From positions 1,612,001-1,676,000 of the forward strand of contig NW_027184064.1 of assembly GCF_041296385.1 (NCBI RefSeq): DNA of 64,000 nt, read 5' to 3'. Shown one piece after another: positions 10,929 through 23,375 of this stretch. Below the pieces are notes generated by a model that was given only the letters and a program-made list of their open reading frames with translations, had not been told where the DNA came from and did not search any database. The position numbers were made by a program, and so were the translations under genes. This DNA is from Aphelocoma coerulescens (Eukaryota; Chordata; Aves; Passeriformes; Corvidae). How positions within the stretch are numbered: position 1 is the first letter of the stretch; each line of letters opens with the position of its first letter.

Positions 10929-13900
10929 TAAGTGGAAAATTAAATAGAAGAAACCTCTTTACCGTTTAAGCAATGGAAACATACACTGATCAAATCAAGA
11001 TAAATTGACATTTTAAACTTACTAAATTCTATGTACAACCTTCAGACCAAGAACTATTTTAATAGATTTTTTAACATGTTACTGACCAAGAAATGCCTTG
11101 TTGTTTGTATTCTAGTTACTCTCCATGGTTAGGAGCCTTCCTGAGCAAAATGCTGTATGCATTTGCCATAATGTAGTTCTGGATTAGAAATTCTAATGGA
11201 GGAAAAAAATATGCAGTCCTGTGGCGATCTAGAAGACAATGATGTAGTTGAAAATCATCCATAATTGTAAAAGATTATCAGTTTCAGTATCTTCAAGTTA
11301 TTAAGAAAACTTAACATAAATATTTCAATTAATTTTGCAAGTCAATATTTATTAAGCACCAAAAGGATGATCTTTGTGATGCAATAATTTAATGAGACCT
11401 ATTAAAAATTGTGACTTTACCTTTGTGTGCTGCCATTATGCTGAATGCTGTGCTTTGTAAAGGCTTGTAATTGATGAGAAAGGACTGCAATTGCAAACTT
11501 TTCCTTGTTACATTGTCTGCCTAACTGCCTACCTTCCAGTTTGCCTATTTGTCAGAAGTGGGCCTCTCTGTTGCCTTAGTCTGACATTTAAGAGGAGGCA
11601 AACAACAAAAACTTCAATCACACCTCAAGTCTTATCACACTGAAGAGCACCTTTACTGAAAGTCATAGCAGGCATTTTATTAAATCTGACAAGGGCATGA
11701 TTTCTTGTTCTGGTTTTTTTTGGTTGGTTTTTTTTGTTTGTTTGTTTGGTTTTTTTTGTTTTGTTTTTTTTTTTTCCTATTGTTGCCTAACTCTCATGCA
11801 CTTTTTTTACCCTGTTGGCCTTTCCTACAATGGGTAGGATTTGGTCAAATAATGGAAGTTGGACACATACTTGTTTGCTTGGTTTTTTAACCTGGAAGCA
11901 TAATTCAGGTTGTTTGGTTTTGTTTTGGGTGTTGTTTTTCTTTTAAATCCCCAACCATTTATTGACAGTGTTATAGCTCTCTAACCCCTCAAATATCTAA
12001 GTAATTTTTCATCTTGGAGTCTAAGGCTTTATGAATTTACTTGCAGCTTTCTTGTCTCACTGTTTCAATATTATTTTTCCCTGTTTCTCTGACCATATAC
12101 TTATTTCTTCCGGTTGTTTCAAATCCGTTTCTTTTATTACTTATTATTAGCAAGTATTAAAATTCCACATTATTCATAAAGGTTTGTCTAAAAAATCTTA
12201 TGTTGTCAAAATATGTATATTTGTCCTTTCTCTGATATGACTTCCCAGTCTTTATTATTTTGTTTTTCTCCCCTATTTCTTCTGGGTCCAAATATATTCC
12301 TCAAGGAGTATGTTTAAAAGAATAGCTTTTCATAAAATTGCTATTCTAGAATTTTTTATAACTTAAAATACTGCAATGCACTATGTGAAAGATGGCACTT
12401 CTTCCCCAGGAATATTGATTGGAATACTCTTGGTTTTCTACTTCAGAAACCTTGAAACATTAAATGCAATTATTTTCAGCATTATTTTCCAAAGCCTTAT
12501 GATGCTCTGTAACACTATAATCCTGTGATGCCGTGGGAGTGAAGGAATGTTTAGATCCAGCATTGAATGCCAGTGTGAAACTACAAGAGGTAAAATACAG
12601 TCCCACTACCTGCTGAGAACAGCAAGGGAAAGACCAGAAAAATAAGACACCCTTTGTCCTATATTTATTCTCTGTAGAGTTCTCTGAGAGTCTATAATCT
12701 ACAATTTGCAGAGGGATTGGAGGCAGTCAAAGATAGAGCTTTTTACTGTTATACGGAAACAAAAATATAGCAGGAAAATTTTGTCACTTTTTTCATATAC
12801 TTTGGGTAGGCTGAAATTACTTTCCTAAAAACTTCTGGAAGTAAACATGAGACTAAAAGTCAAACACATTTGAAATGGATTTTCTCTGGGTTCATATTAG
12901 ACCAGTTTGAAACTATGTACTTAATGTCATTTGCTTATCATTGTTTAAAAAGGAGTTAAAATTCTTAATTACCATTAGTGAAAAGATGCTCTAATGTGGG
13001 GGCCTTAATTTGAAATTTTAATTATGATGCCTCTATATAATTTAAAAATATTTTTGGGTGAGAACTTGGTGTTTGTCACAATGTTTTATTTGAATTTAAA
13101 AAATTTGATCCTGAAGTTGGCAATATTTGTGCACATCTGCAGAAAGGTCCATTTGATGGAAAATAACTCTCTTGGAGGCAATGAGATGCTTTGTTAGAAT
13201 ATATTAAACCAAAGGGGTATGTCTCAAAGGTTTTACGAAGTAAAGTTAAATTCAAAGTCTTTGAAGTCTTTTGATGATGCCATCAAAAATATCTTAATTC
13301 AATAATGCGGCAAAATTGCTTTAGAGGAAAACGTTATATGTCAAAATATATTAAAATGGTTTGGATTTTAGTTTATAAATGCTTGTGAAATCTCACTTGT
13401 ATTTCCTTATTGACTTGTCTTTCGCATGTTTTTTAAGAGGTAACTTAGGTACAGAATTTTATGTGTAAAGCTATTTTAAAAATTTCTTTTCTTTGGAAAA
13501 AGCAGTGAGGATGTTTTTGCTCTGTGAGTTGATCACTTCGATGATAACTATGTTAGTAAATGACCTAATAGGCCCACAGAGTAGGTTTTCTGTTTTGATG
13601 TCAGAAGCATACTTTAGACAGTGAATATTCCAGGCAGGCTGGGTGAAGGGTACTGTTTTAAAAATTAAATATTGCTTTTTATTGAAAAGTTAATATTGCT
13701 CCATTTTCAAATGTTGGTAAAGATATTAATTTTGCAAAAGATATTAAGTACTCTTCTTCTGCTGTGAAGAAACAAAATATTAGAAAGTGTCAATAAATTG
13801 ATAAAGGTGACAAAATAACATGACAATAATAGTCAGAGACCACAGCACATAAATCTCTAAACAAAGAAAATTAGAACTTGGATTTGTGAAATTTCTGTCA

Positions 13901-16900
13901 TAAGTAGATATATTCACACAAGAAAGTAACTGTAGAATTTGATGTGCTTGTTTATGAAACAAAACTGTTGAAATAGTTCTCCAATTTTTTATGGGTTCTG
14001 AAATGTCTTTTTGATCTGGGGAAAAGAGAAATTTTACTGATTGAGTAGAAAGAACAAAAAAAAGGTAATGAAAATTTTCAAGCGTTATTTGAACATAGCA
14101 CGTAGTCTTATTTCTATAAAAAATAGCATTTTTAATCTGTTCTAATCCAGTCCAGTTTTCCAAATTAAAGTGAGTCTCTGTGGCAATTCATCCTGGTTTG
14201 ACAGAAGAGGGCAGTGTTTCTCTACAATTGTGCATGGGAAATACGCATATTATTTTAAAAATCAGTCTCTAGAGAGTATTTTGAGCCAATGAATTTAAAT
14301 GTAATAAATGCCCTCTGAATATGCTACTTAGTAAAAATAACAGGCAATGAAAAATCCAACATTATGGTTACTTAATTGTTGTCAGAATTGTACTGACCTA
14401 ATGTAACCTTTAACATACTACATAGATGATTGATTTTTGTGTTCAAGGATGAAATCCATGAAACAACATCTTAGGTTGAAAATGGTAAAATGATTAAAAA
14501 TTGAGACTAATACTACTGCTTTTCAGAATGTATTAAGGATATTAGCATAAAAAAAAATAGCTTTCCAGTAACTCACATGAATCAGTAGGCATAATCTCAC
14601 GTCAGATGTCCATGGTTCTGTAGTGTCACTTCTTATAGAGCAAGAAAACTAAAAAAATACGATCTCAGTTTATTAATGGAATAAGAAAATTAAGTAAGTC
14701 TTTTACTTTAAAAACTCTGCCTAAGTGCTGGCTGGTTTCAAGCTAATTACTTGTTTTGTTGGCCTTCTAGGATAATGATATTTGCCAAGTCTGGGCCTAC
14801 CTTATTGACATATTTTGAGTGGTTTTACTTATTTCTGCCCAAAATAATATTACAGGGTCAGGTTTCTCCCTTTCCTCCTTCTTCCTGTCAAAACCTTTCC
14901 TAAAGCTCTTTCTTCCCTATATTAACACTTTGTTCTTGTCTCTGAGCACTTTAATTCAACAGAGGATCAATGAACCTGATAGCTACTCTTTGGGGTGTAC
15001 TGAATTTCTCCATATCCAAGAAAATGAGGTCTGTTCATATGGACATAGGGAACCAAATTTCTCCAATGTGTAATGAAAGTGATTATGTAAACAAGTATTG
15101 AAATTTGGTCTGTTCAAGGGTGGAAGCAATATCTTCTCTCATTTCCACACAGAATTACAATATTGCTGCCAGCCTCATTAGCCTCTTGTCCAAAGTAAAT
15201 CTTAATTCTAAAAGATTCCTAGGAACAAAATGGCTGTGCAGAGAACAAAGTGAAAATTTAATTAAACAACTTATTAATGAAAACAATGGAAAGGAGTTGC
15301 GGAAGGAAAAGGCATTTAGAAGTTATTTCTCTTTTCTTGCTTTTGTTTTATAAGTCTGTTTCCTTTTCTTCTCTGCCTAGGTCTCCAAAAAAATTTATTA
15401 AATTCAGCGTTTTGGGAAAGTAGTTCTGCAATCCAGACACTTTCCTGGAAAAGCAGTAGCATAGAAAGTGGTGGTACAAGAGTCTGCTCCAACTGTGTGA
15501 GAAAAATCCTGCTGTAGTATTCAGCTTTTCCTTACTCTGTTGCTCACAGAAATACAAGGTGTAAGCTGCGGCTCACTTGGAGCAGGAGACAATCTATCAA
15601 GCCTGTACATGTGAGCTACCAGAAAAGTCCTTACATTTTGTGGAACATGAATTTTATGTAGCAATAACTTGAATGCCTTGGAAAGCAATGACCTGAAGTG
15701 AGAAACTCCACATCCTACTGCCAATTGCCCAAACAAGCCTTTCCTAAAGCCTGGTGGGGTTTTTGGGGCTGTGGCAGCAGCAGTGAAGAGAGACATTGGC
15801 CTCTGTGTTCTTAAAATGGTCCAATATCTTCTACTGCTGTTACCTTTTAGATGTTCATAGGTGTGAACTGACTCTTCATAGCAAGACTGCACAGCAAAAC
15901 TCTTTTCCCTTAAGCCTATGTATCCTAATACAAAATTTCTGTGAGATACAGGTTGCTCAAAGTTTTCTGATTAATACTTATCCTGCAAATGTCAGCATTC
16001 TTACTTATAGAGATGCTTGTCAAAGAAGTTATAGAAGGAGATAATATGCAAACTGATAAAATGAAGCATTTTTAAATACAATTAATCATATTTGGAATAA
16101 AATTCTAAAAACTGATATTTGATATGGCCCCAGGCCAAAAGACACACAAGATCAAGTATGAGATGAGATACACTCTTCCTGCAGGTTATCACTTCTGAAT
16201 ACTTTGGGGAATAAAAGTGTTCTTTTTGCCTTTGGTTTTATAGCAGTTTACTTCATTGATTGTACATCCATTGTGCTTGTTTGTTTTTTACAGTTTCTGT
16301 TTATATTACTTGGCTTCTTTGGATTCATACAGCTTAATTCATGTGCAGATAAAATGGGAAAGTACTGTTTTACCAATCTTCTGCATTTGTTATCTTAAAA
16401 TGAAGCTACAATGTTGTTACTTTCTTTTGTAGTTGTTATTTTCTTTTCTCCATAAGTTCTTGGATAAAAATTCTTGGCTTTTTGGGACTGATATCCCAGC
16501 TGATTTTAGCTTTGCTTCTGTATATGAAAATAATCTAACTTGAAGAATTTTTATGTTCACAAGTAAAACTGTAAAATAATCTATCCAAATAATCTATGGT
16601 AAATAGAGTGAAATGAGGCTAAAATTGGGAACAAAGTTGAATATTGAGTAATTAAAAATGCTATTTATTATTTAACACATTGCAAATTTGTCTTTCCTAA
16701 GATAAATTCAGAGTCTAAACACTGGTTGAATGGCAAAATTGTAAGGATAGGCCTATCATGTTTGTTAACTCTAGAGTATAGAAAGCTCAGAATTCTACCT
16801 TTTCCATTCATGTGCTACACACATAAATAATAAGCAATAATCATTAAATGAACATGGAAGAAAATGCTGTAGAGATACTTTGTAGTGAATATTGAGGCAA

Positions 16901-19900
16901 AAATACTGCATGCATACAGGTATGCATATGGAGCTAAATAAACCCTATTTTAATAGACAGCAACTGAAAAGATACATTGCTTTTGTGTTCTGTTGTGCAG
17001 TTGCTGTATGTTTACCTGATACTCACAATCCTGAAAACTTTACCTCTGAAAACCATGATGAAAGGCAGAGAAAATTGCATTTTCAGATTTTTTTTTTTTG
17101 CTGGAGGTGTGAACAGGGATAAACTTAATGTTATCACTTAATTGCATTACTCAAAAATTTCACTTCTCCTACAAAAATCACAAAGCAATTTGAAAGTACT
17201 TGTTTAAGTAACCAGCAGACACCCCTTGGAAAGCAGAAAATGTAGTTTAATCACAAACACTAAAGTTAAATTGTTATTCAAAGCACAACAGAAATTTTAA
17301 TGCTTCTTTGCTGGGGGAAATATTAGAAATCTGCCCAGTACTGAGATAATTATTTTAATTTTAATTTTTTTTTTTTTTTTGCCAATGACATAAAGTGTGC
17401 TTATATATCACAGTACTGACTTCTGCTTTTCATAAGTATGTGAGAAAAATCTTGAACTGGCTGCAGTTTCAACAACAAATTATGTCACCTCACTCCTATG
17501 AGAAGCTGGAAATGGGTGTTTTAATGAGCCAGGGATTGCCTTCAATTGCCATTTTTTACTGCCCTCCTCATACATCTTTTTGAAGGCAGGACGCTATATC
17601 CATGAGCACATAATTAGGCTGGTTTTCAATAAGATTTCAGGGTGACCTGTGTACCCTAATTTCAAGACAAAGAGGAACCAGTTGCTTTCCAAGAAAGTGT
17701 TTGTGGGTGGGTGTTGTTAGTTTTTAACAGAAAAGATAAATCTATTATGGACTAATATACTAGTTTGTGTTTCTTGAAACCTTTTTGAAATATAATATTT
17801 TTATTTTCAAATTATTGAAACTGATAATGGAGAAATTAAAAAAAATTATATGCAAAACACAGTAATGCCTTTTCTTTGACGACAACATTTTGTGAAGATT
17901 TCCAAACAAGCTTCAAAACTAGGGCACTGTGTGCTTTCAACTTTATCCCTTTAACTTCTATTTTCTCTGCCTCCTAAATTCATGACTTTTTAAGAAACTT
18001 ACTTAAAAAGAAAGTATGTGCAAAATTACTGTTTCCTGTCTTATACTTAAATTGAAGATGTTACATGGTATTTAAATCCTTGCTGTAACTGAAACCAAGT
18101 TGTGCTTATGATAATAAATTGAATTACATTATCCAAAAATTTGAGATGGAAGGTCAGGCAATTTCTTCTTTCTTTTAAAGTTTATATGATTTTTATTAAA
18201 TTCTTTGCATTTTGTAATGCAGATACATTTATAGCTGTATTGTTTTTGCTCTCTATGATTTAAAGGAAGTAATTAGTATAGTGACAAGTAGCACTTGAAA
18301 TAAATTATTTAATCTGGCCAGGATATTAATTTTTGAAATAGTAATACAATAGCTCCTTGAATGACTAAAGATTTCCTAATGTTCTTAGAGTTATGCAGTT
18401 GATTTTAATGTGAGGGAAATTTTGGTGTGGGGGAAGTTTTTCATTCTGTTGTCAAGATTTTAGGTAATCACCTAAAATAAATGTGAAGCAGATAGGTGTA
18501 TTTTCAGCTGCATCTGACAACAGCAATTTATAGAAATTCGACTGATAGAGATCAGTATGAATATGCCATTTGCAAAACATTTTTTTCCTCCTTGACCTTT
18601 GTCCAAGACTATTAGGGATTCCTCTCAACCTTCCAAAGGCTAGATCTGGAATACATTTTCTGACAGATGCAGAATGAGAACAATAAGGAAAAAAAACCCT
18701 TAAAGATAATGTCTTTTATTCTTTCAAATTACTATTTTTTTGATTCTTGTAATTATTTTCTAAACTAAGTATTGTTTATCAATTCTTGTTGTATAAAATT
18801 AATTGTTATTTAGGAGAAGTCCACCACGAACAGTAAGGAAGTCTGCAGGAAATGATAATCCCAAATGTATATATGTAAAACTAATTTGAAAAATATGGAT
18901 ACAGTCATAATTATTTTAGCTCATGGATCCCTTTAACTGAATCAATTAAATGTTAAGGTGACCTGCTGTGTGTTCCAAAATGAAATCTGGATCCGTGAGG
19001 ATCAGTTCTGCTCCATTACAAACAAGCTTGGTGCTTTATAAAAGTAATCACTGTACAATATTTTTCCACTTCTAAAAAATGTGCACAAGCTATGGAGGAC
19101 TCATTGGTTCAAAAATTTCAAGCAGCCATCATGATGTTGACTTTTACACATACTGTGTTGAAGAGTATGTAGATGAGCAAACTGTAATGTAAAGAACTGG
19201 AATTTATGACTGGTGTTGTTAGCTGTATATTCTATTATCCTGTCCTTGATGAAAAAAATTCTCTTTGATTTTATCCATGTTGTGTGTCAGCCTGTGAACA
19301 ATATCAAACAGGCTTATTTTAATTTCAGCTATTTATATCTGGATTTATTTATTAGCAATATTTCAGGGTAGTTAACAACTAAAATGAAAAGTATGTTGTG
19401 CATTTTTGTCAAGATCATCTTGATACTTTACACTAACCAGCTGTGTCTGAAGATCTCTAACTCTGTTCTGTTGCTGTCAGTTATGATTTGATACTGTCCA
19501 GTAAAGAGACTGTAAATCAGCTTTTTGGGTTTTGTGAAATAGGGTGTAATAACTATCTGTAAGGGTTTGTTGCATGGTTTTGGTGGTAGAAAAGAATGAA
19601 CATGATTTTCAGACCTAAAATATTAGAAAAATATCAAAGCATCCATGTTGATAATTTGAAATAGAGTACTAGAACTCACATTTTTTGCTTTGGGCACTAG
19701 ATATTGATATTTCATATCAGAAAAAACCCAAAACCAAAACAACCAAAAGTTAAATCTACAAATAAGTTGCACCTGCACATTCTTTTAGTCCAGTTTTTGT
19801 TGCTGAGGAAAGGTTAATATCCTTTCTTCTGTCTCTGGGTTATTAAATCCTTAAACTGCTGTTGTGAAACTGCTGCTTGAAGTAAAATCTCCACTGGGGC

Positions 19901-20189
19901 ACTGCTAAAGCAAACTCTGTCCATATTTACTGACAATTTTTTGTCTGTGTTTGTGCTGCCATTATCTGGAATGTCTTTCTTGTGCTATGGTGGGTTTTCT
20001 TCTTGCTATATGATTTACAAACTCCAGCACCAGGAATTTCTATACCATGTGAAACCCCATATTTTCCTTGGAATTCTGCTTTGTTCATAATTGCTTCCAT
20101 CTCTCTCTCTCTCTTAAATTACTTTGATATCTTTGAGAGCTATAGACACAGATATATAAATAAAGAAGATGATCTAGTCCTGTTTCTTA
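10929..20189. other. long AT-rich stretch without recognisable genes
   Basis: About 9 kb in which I recognise no transposon or gene. There are T/G-rich low-complexity patches at 11707-11776 and 11908-11945, a T-run at about 17367-17380 and a 14-bp CT run at 20101-20114. The longest frames (127 codons minus at 13780-14163, 123 codons minus at 15521-15892) have no motif I know and are compatible with chance. Confidence 0.5.
11707..11776. repeat. T/G-rich low-complexity tract
   Basis: Runs of T broken by G and GG (GTTTGTTTGTTTGG and similar), a simple-sequence patch of about 70 bp. The open frame across it codes for a phenylalanine-rich artefact. Confidence 0.75.
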
Positions 20190-20666
20190 TCATAGAATCA
20201 TTTAGTTTGGAAAAGACCCTTAAGACCTTCAAGGGTAACCATTCCCCCAGCAGTGCCAAGGCTACCACTAAATCATGTCCCCACATGCCACATCTACACA
20301 TCTTTTAAATACCTCCAGGAATGATGACTATACCATTCTCTGGGCAGCCTGTTCCAGGGCTTGACAGTCCTTTCAGTGAAAAATTTGGTCCTAATATACA
20401 ATCTAAATCTCCTCTGGTGCAACTTGAGGCCATTTTTGCCTGATCTATCCCTTGCCACTTGGGAGAAGAGCCCAACCCCCACCTGGCTACACCCTCCAGT
20501 CAGGAAGTTTTAGAAAGTAAGGAGATTGCCTCTGAGCCTCCTTTTCTCCAGGCTGAACATGCTCAGCTCCCTCAGCTGCTCCTCATCAGACTTGTGCTCC
20601 AAACCCTTCCCCAGCTCTGTTGCCCTTCTCTGGACTCGCTCCAGCCCCTCAATGTCCTTCTTGTAG
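20190..20666 (-). mobile_element. CR1 LINE, 5'-truncated
   Basis: The plus strand begins ATCATAGAATCATTTAGTTTGG, the reverse complement of a CR1 tail. It continues through the standard antisense landmarks: GGGCAGCCTGTTCCAGGGCTTGACAG, TCTCCAGGCTGAACATGCTC, AGCTCCCTCAGCTGCTCCTCAT and CGCTCCAGCCCCTCAATGTCC. On the minus strand the frame at 20294-20482 gives [14 protein letters not shown] and WNRLPREW, the end of CR1 ORF2. The copy stops abruptly near 20666, the truncated 5' end. Confidence 0.93.
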
Positions 20667-21906
20667 TGTTATTTATAACAAAGCCACAGAATAGCTCAGT
20701 CTCCACAGTAGCTATTGCTCAATGACCAATAATGAAATCTATAGCACTTTGTAACTCCCAATAGGCATTTCGGACATCTTAAATTATATTTAAATATTTA
20801 TTTTTTCAAATGTTGATAGCTTTGCTACAAAAGAAAGAAAATATCAGCTTTATGGAAGTATTCTATGTGAAATGTCAGTGTTCTAACTGTTTAACTCAAT
20901 TTTTCACCTTATCATGGGGACTTTCCTGTCCTTCTCTGATCCCCACCAGAAATTCAGACCCATAATGCTGTTTAATGATTTCAACTTCGTTTTTGTTAAT
21001 AAAATAAAATACTAAATAATAAAAGTGGTTTGTAAGTACTCCTCACTTTAATTAGCACTCTTCTCATCTATTTGACACACAGTTAGTATGTTTATATGTT
21101 CCTTTCCTTCTTTGCCAGTCTGTCCAATGCTGATTGTTACTTTTCTTGTAAGAGCAACAGTGAGTTTCAAATAATTATAAGATTATTAACTGCTATTAGC
21201 AGAAAATTTGCATAAAGATTTTTGTTTGTTGAAATGCTGAAGAAATATTTTTCTCTTGAAATGCAGGGGATTCATAATGAACAACCTCTATAAGCTTTCT
21301 CTAATCTAAAAATCCTAGTGGCTTTTGCAAAGGACCTTCTGGTCTTTTCTTATGCATTAGATAAGTTAACATTTTATACACATTTTCATCTCTCAGGGTT
21401 TTCATGGAGCCAAATATTATTGAAACAATATTTACAGAATGTTCTTAAACACATTATCAAAGAGAAAAAAGTTGCACAAATATATTCATAGAGTAACAAA
21501 ATGTATAAAGTATTTTCATCAGAGATAATATATAAGACAATTTAGTACCTGAGATTCTGTTTACTACATCCCATAATTGTGAACTTTTTGGTCAGCAACA
21601 GCAAAAAACCTTTGACAATATATTGTTATGATTGTTTTTCTCTCTCTCATATGTCTTCTCTTCATAAAAGTATTATTTATTTTTCTGGAAAAGACAGATA
21701 AAAGGAAACAAAAATCTTTATTCTATTGGAAATGCTGTTAAATAGCAAATGGAGAACTCATTGTGTACAGATCTTACTCAAAGTTATTGAGGCTGATGGA
21801 TACCTGTCTTTTGGTTTCAGTATATTCTGGTTTAACTATTTATTTTATTAAAGGGAATATGCATAAATGGAATTTGACTTTGGCAATCAGCAAAAGAATT
21901 GAAGTT
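20667..21906. other. AT-rich non-coding DNA
   Basis: No recognisable element. This is the flank into which the long CR1 at 21907 inserted. Confidence 0.5.
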
Positions 21907-22262
21907 ACAGAATCACAGAATCAAAGAATCACAGAATCACCAAGTTGGAAGAGACGTTCAAGATCACCAAGTCCAACCCATGCCCTAACACCACCACAAC
22001 GAAACCATGGCACTGAATGCAACATCCAATCTTTTTTTAAACACATCCAGGGATGGTGACTCCACCACCTCCCTGGGCAGACGATTCCAGAATTTTATCA
22101 CTCTTTCAGTAAAAAACTTTTTCCTAACATCCAACCTGAATTTCCCTTGGCACTGCTTAAGACTATATCCTCTTGTTGTCAGTTGTTGCCTGGAACACAA
22201 GACCAACACCCACCTGACTACAACCACCTTTAAGGTAGTTGTAGAGAGTGATAAGGTCACCT

Positions 22263-22574
22263 CTGAGTTGTTGCAGTGGGGATTTCTGCAACACGTATAG
22301 ACAGCGAGGCTCGTGGAAAGAAATAGGGACTGATTCTTGATAGATGTTTCAGAAATCTTTATTCTCCAGCCACATGGCTGGGGGACGGCCAAAGACTGAG
22401 CAGTCATAGGACAACCAGCGTCCTCTCCCAGCAGGGGAACACAAAACAACCAATGGGGAACAGGATTAGGGCACATGCGACCAGGGAGCAAGGAGACCCC
22501 ATAGGCCATGCCTCTACTCCAGGGTCCCCTTACCCCAGACCACACGCCAGGGGGAAGGAACCCCAACACTGAGT
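22263..22574 (-). mobile_element. 300-bp solo LTR (ERVK-like) inside CR1
   Basis: An LTR at 22269-22568 splits the CR1 sequence CACCTCTGAGT/CTTCTTTTTTCC. The 6 bp CTGAGT are repeated exactly on both sides (22263-22268 and 22569-22574). A 6-bp duplication is typical of class II (beta-retrovirus or ERVK-like) elements. The ends are TGTTGCAG and CCCCAACA on the plus strand. Orientation is minus: reading that way it has an ATTGG (CCAAT-type) box within CCCCATTGGTTG near 22452 and a polyadenylation signal at 22358-22363. No gag or pol lies beside it, so it is a solo LTR. The exact target repeat suggests it is not very old. Confidence 0.93.
22358..22363 (-). promoter_or_regulatory. polyadenylation signal of nested LTR
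   Basis: TTTATT on the plus strand gives AATAAA on the minus strand, about 90 bp from the LTR 3' end, as expected for the R region. It fixes the orientation of the 300-bp LTR. Confidence 0.75.
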
Positions 22575-23312
22575 CTTCTTTTTTCCAGGCTAAACACCCC
22601 CAGCTCCCTCAGCTGTTCCTCATAGGGCTTGTGTTCCAAGCCCTTCACCAGCCTTGTTGCCCTCCTTTGTACACGTTCGAGCATCTCAGTGTCCTTCCTA
22701 AATTGAGGGGCCCAGAACTGGACACGGTACTCGAGGTGCAGCCTCACCTGTGCTGAGTACAGGGGAAGAATGACTTCCCTGGTCCTGCTGGCCACACTAT
22801 TCCTGATACAGGCCAGTATGCCTTTGGCCTTCTTGGCCACCAGGGCACACTGCTGGCTCATGGTCAGGTGGCTGTCGACCAGTACCCTCGGGTCCCTTTC
22901 CGCCTGAGCACTGTCCAGCCACACTGTCCCCAGCCTATAACATTGCAGCGGATTATTGCGGCCAAAATGCAGTACCCGGTGTTGGGGTGGCTCAGTCTAC
23001 TCTCGGGCTGAGACCATCAAATGTCAGTCAAACAAGGGCCATCCACTGGGTGGATTTCCCCACCCAGGACAGTGGGTCAGAAGGCAGACCAGAGGAGAAC
23101 ACTGAGGTCTAGGTCACCTCCCCCTGGCTGGCTCCCAATCCCAAGTTACTTCCCCCTGTTCTAGAAAGTTCTCCCTCTCTTAGTTTTTAATTGGTTCCCT
23201 GTTGTTACTCCCGCCTCCCTGTTTTCCCCATTGGCTCTGGAAAATTGTATCTTCCCCTAGGCTTGTACCCCATTGGTTGCTTCCCTTTTCCCCGCCTTGT
23301 TCCTCCCCCCCA

Positions 23313-23320
23313 TAAAAGGT
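23313..23320 (+). promoter_or_regulatory. TATA-like box of nested LTR
   Basis: ATAAAAGG lies 57 bp before the AATAAA signal and after three ATTGG boxes, the normal spacing of a retroviral U3/R border. Whether it still drives transcription cannot be told from the sequence. Confidence 0.6.
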
Positions 23321-23369
23321 TGTGTACTGTTCTCCTTGGGGCTTTTTCTGGTCCCTGGACCCTCTGGCA

Positions 23370-23375
23370 AATAAA
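23370..23375 (+). promoter_or_regulatory. polyadenylation signal of nested LTR
   Basis: AATAAA within GGCAAATAAACCTG, downstream of the TATA-like box. It supports the plus orientation of the LTR at 22980-23605. Confidence 0.7.

Noticed and set aside
13780..14163. 127-codon minus-strand frame with a hydrophobic C-terminus
   Set aside because: No recognisable motif, AT-driven codon use, and about the length expected for the longest chance frames in this much DNA.
15521..15892. 123-codon minus-strand frame in a slightly GC-richer patch
   Set aside because: No domain or repeat recognised and nothing nearby suggests an exon. Conservation data would be needed to revive it.
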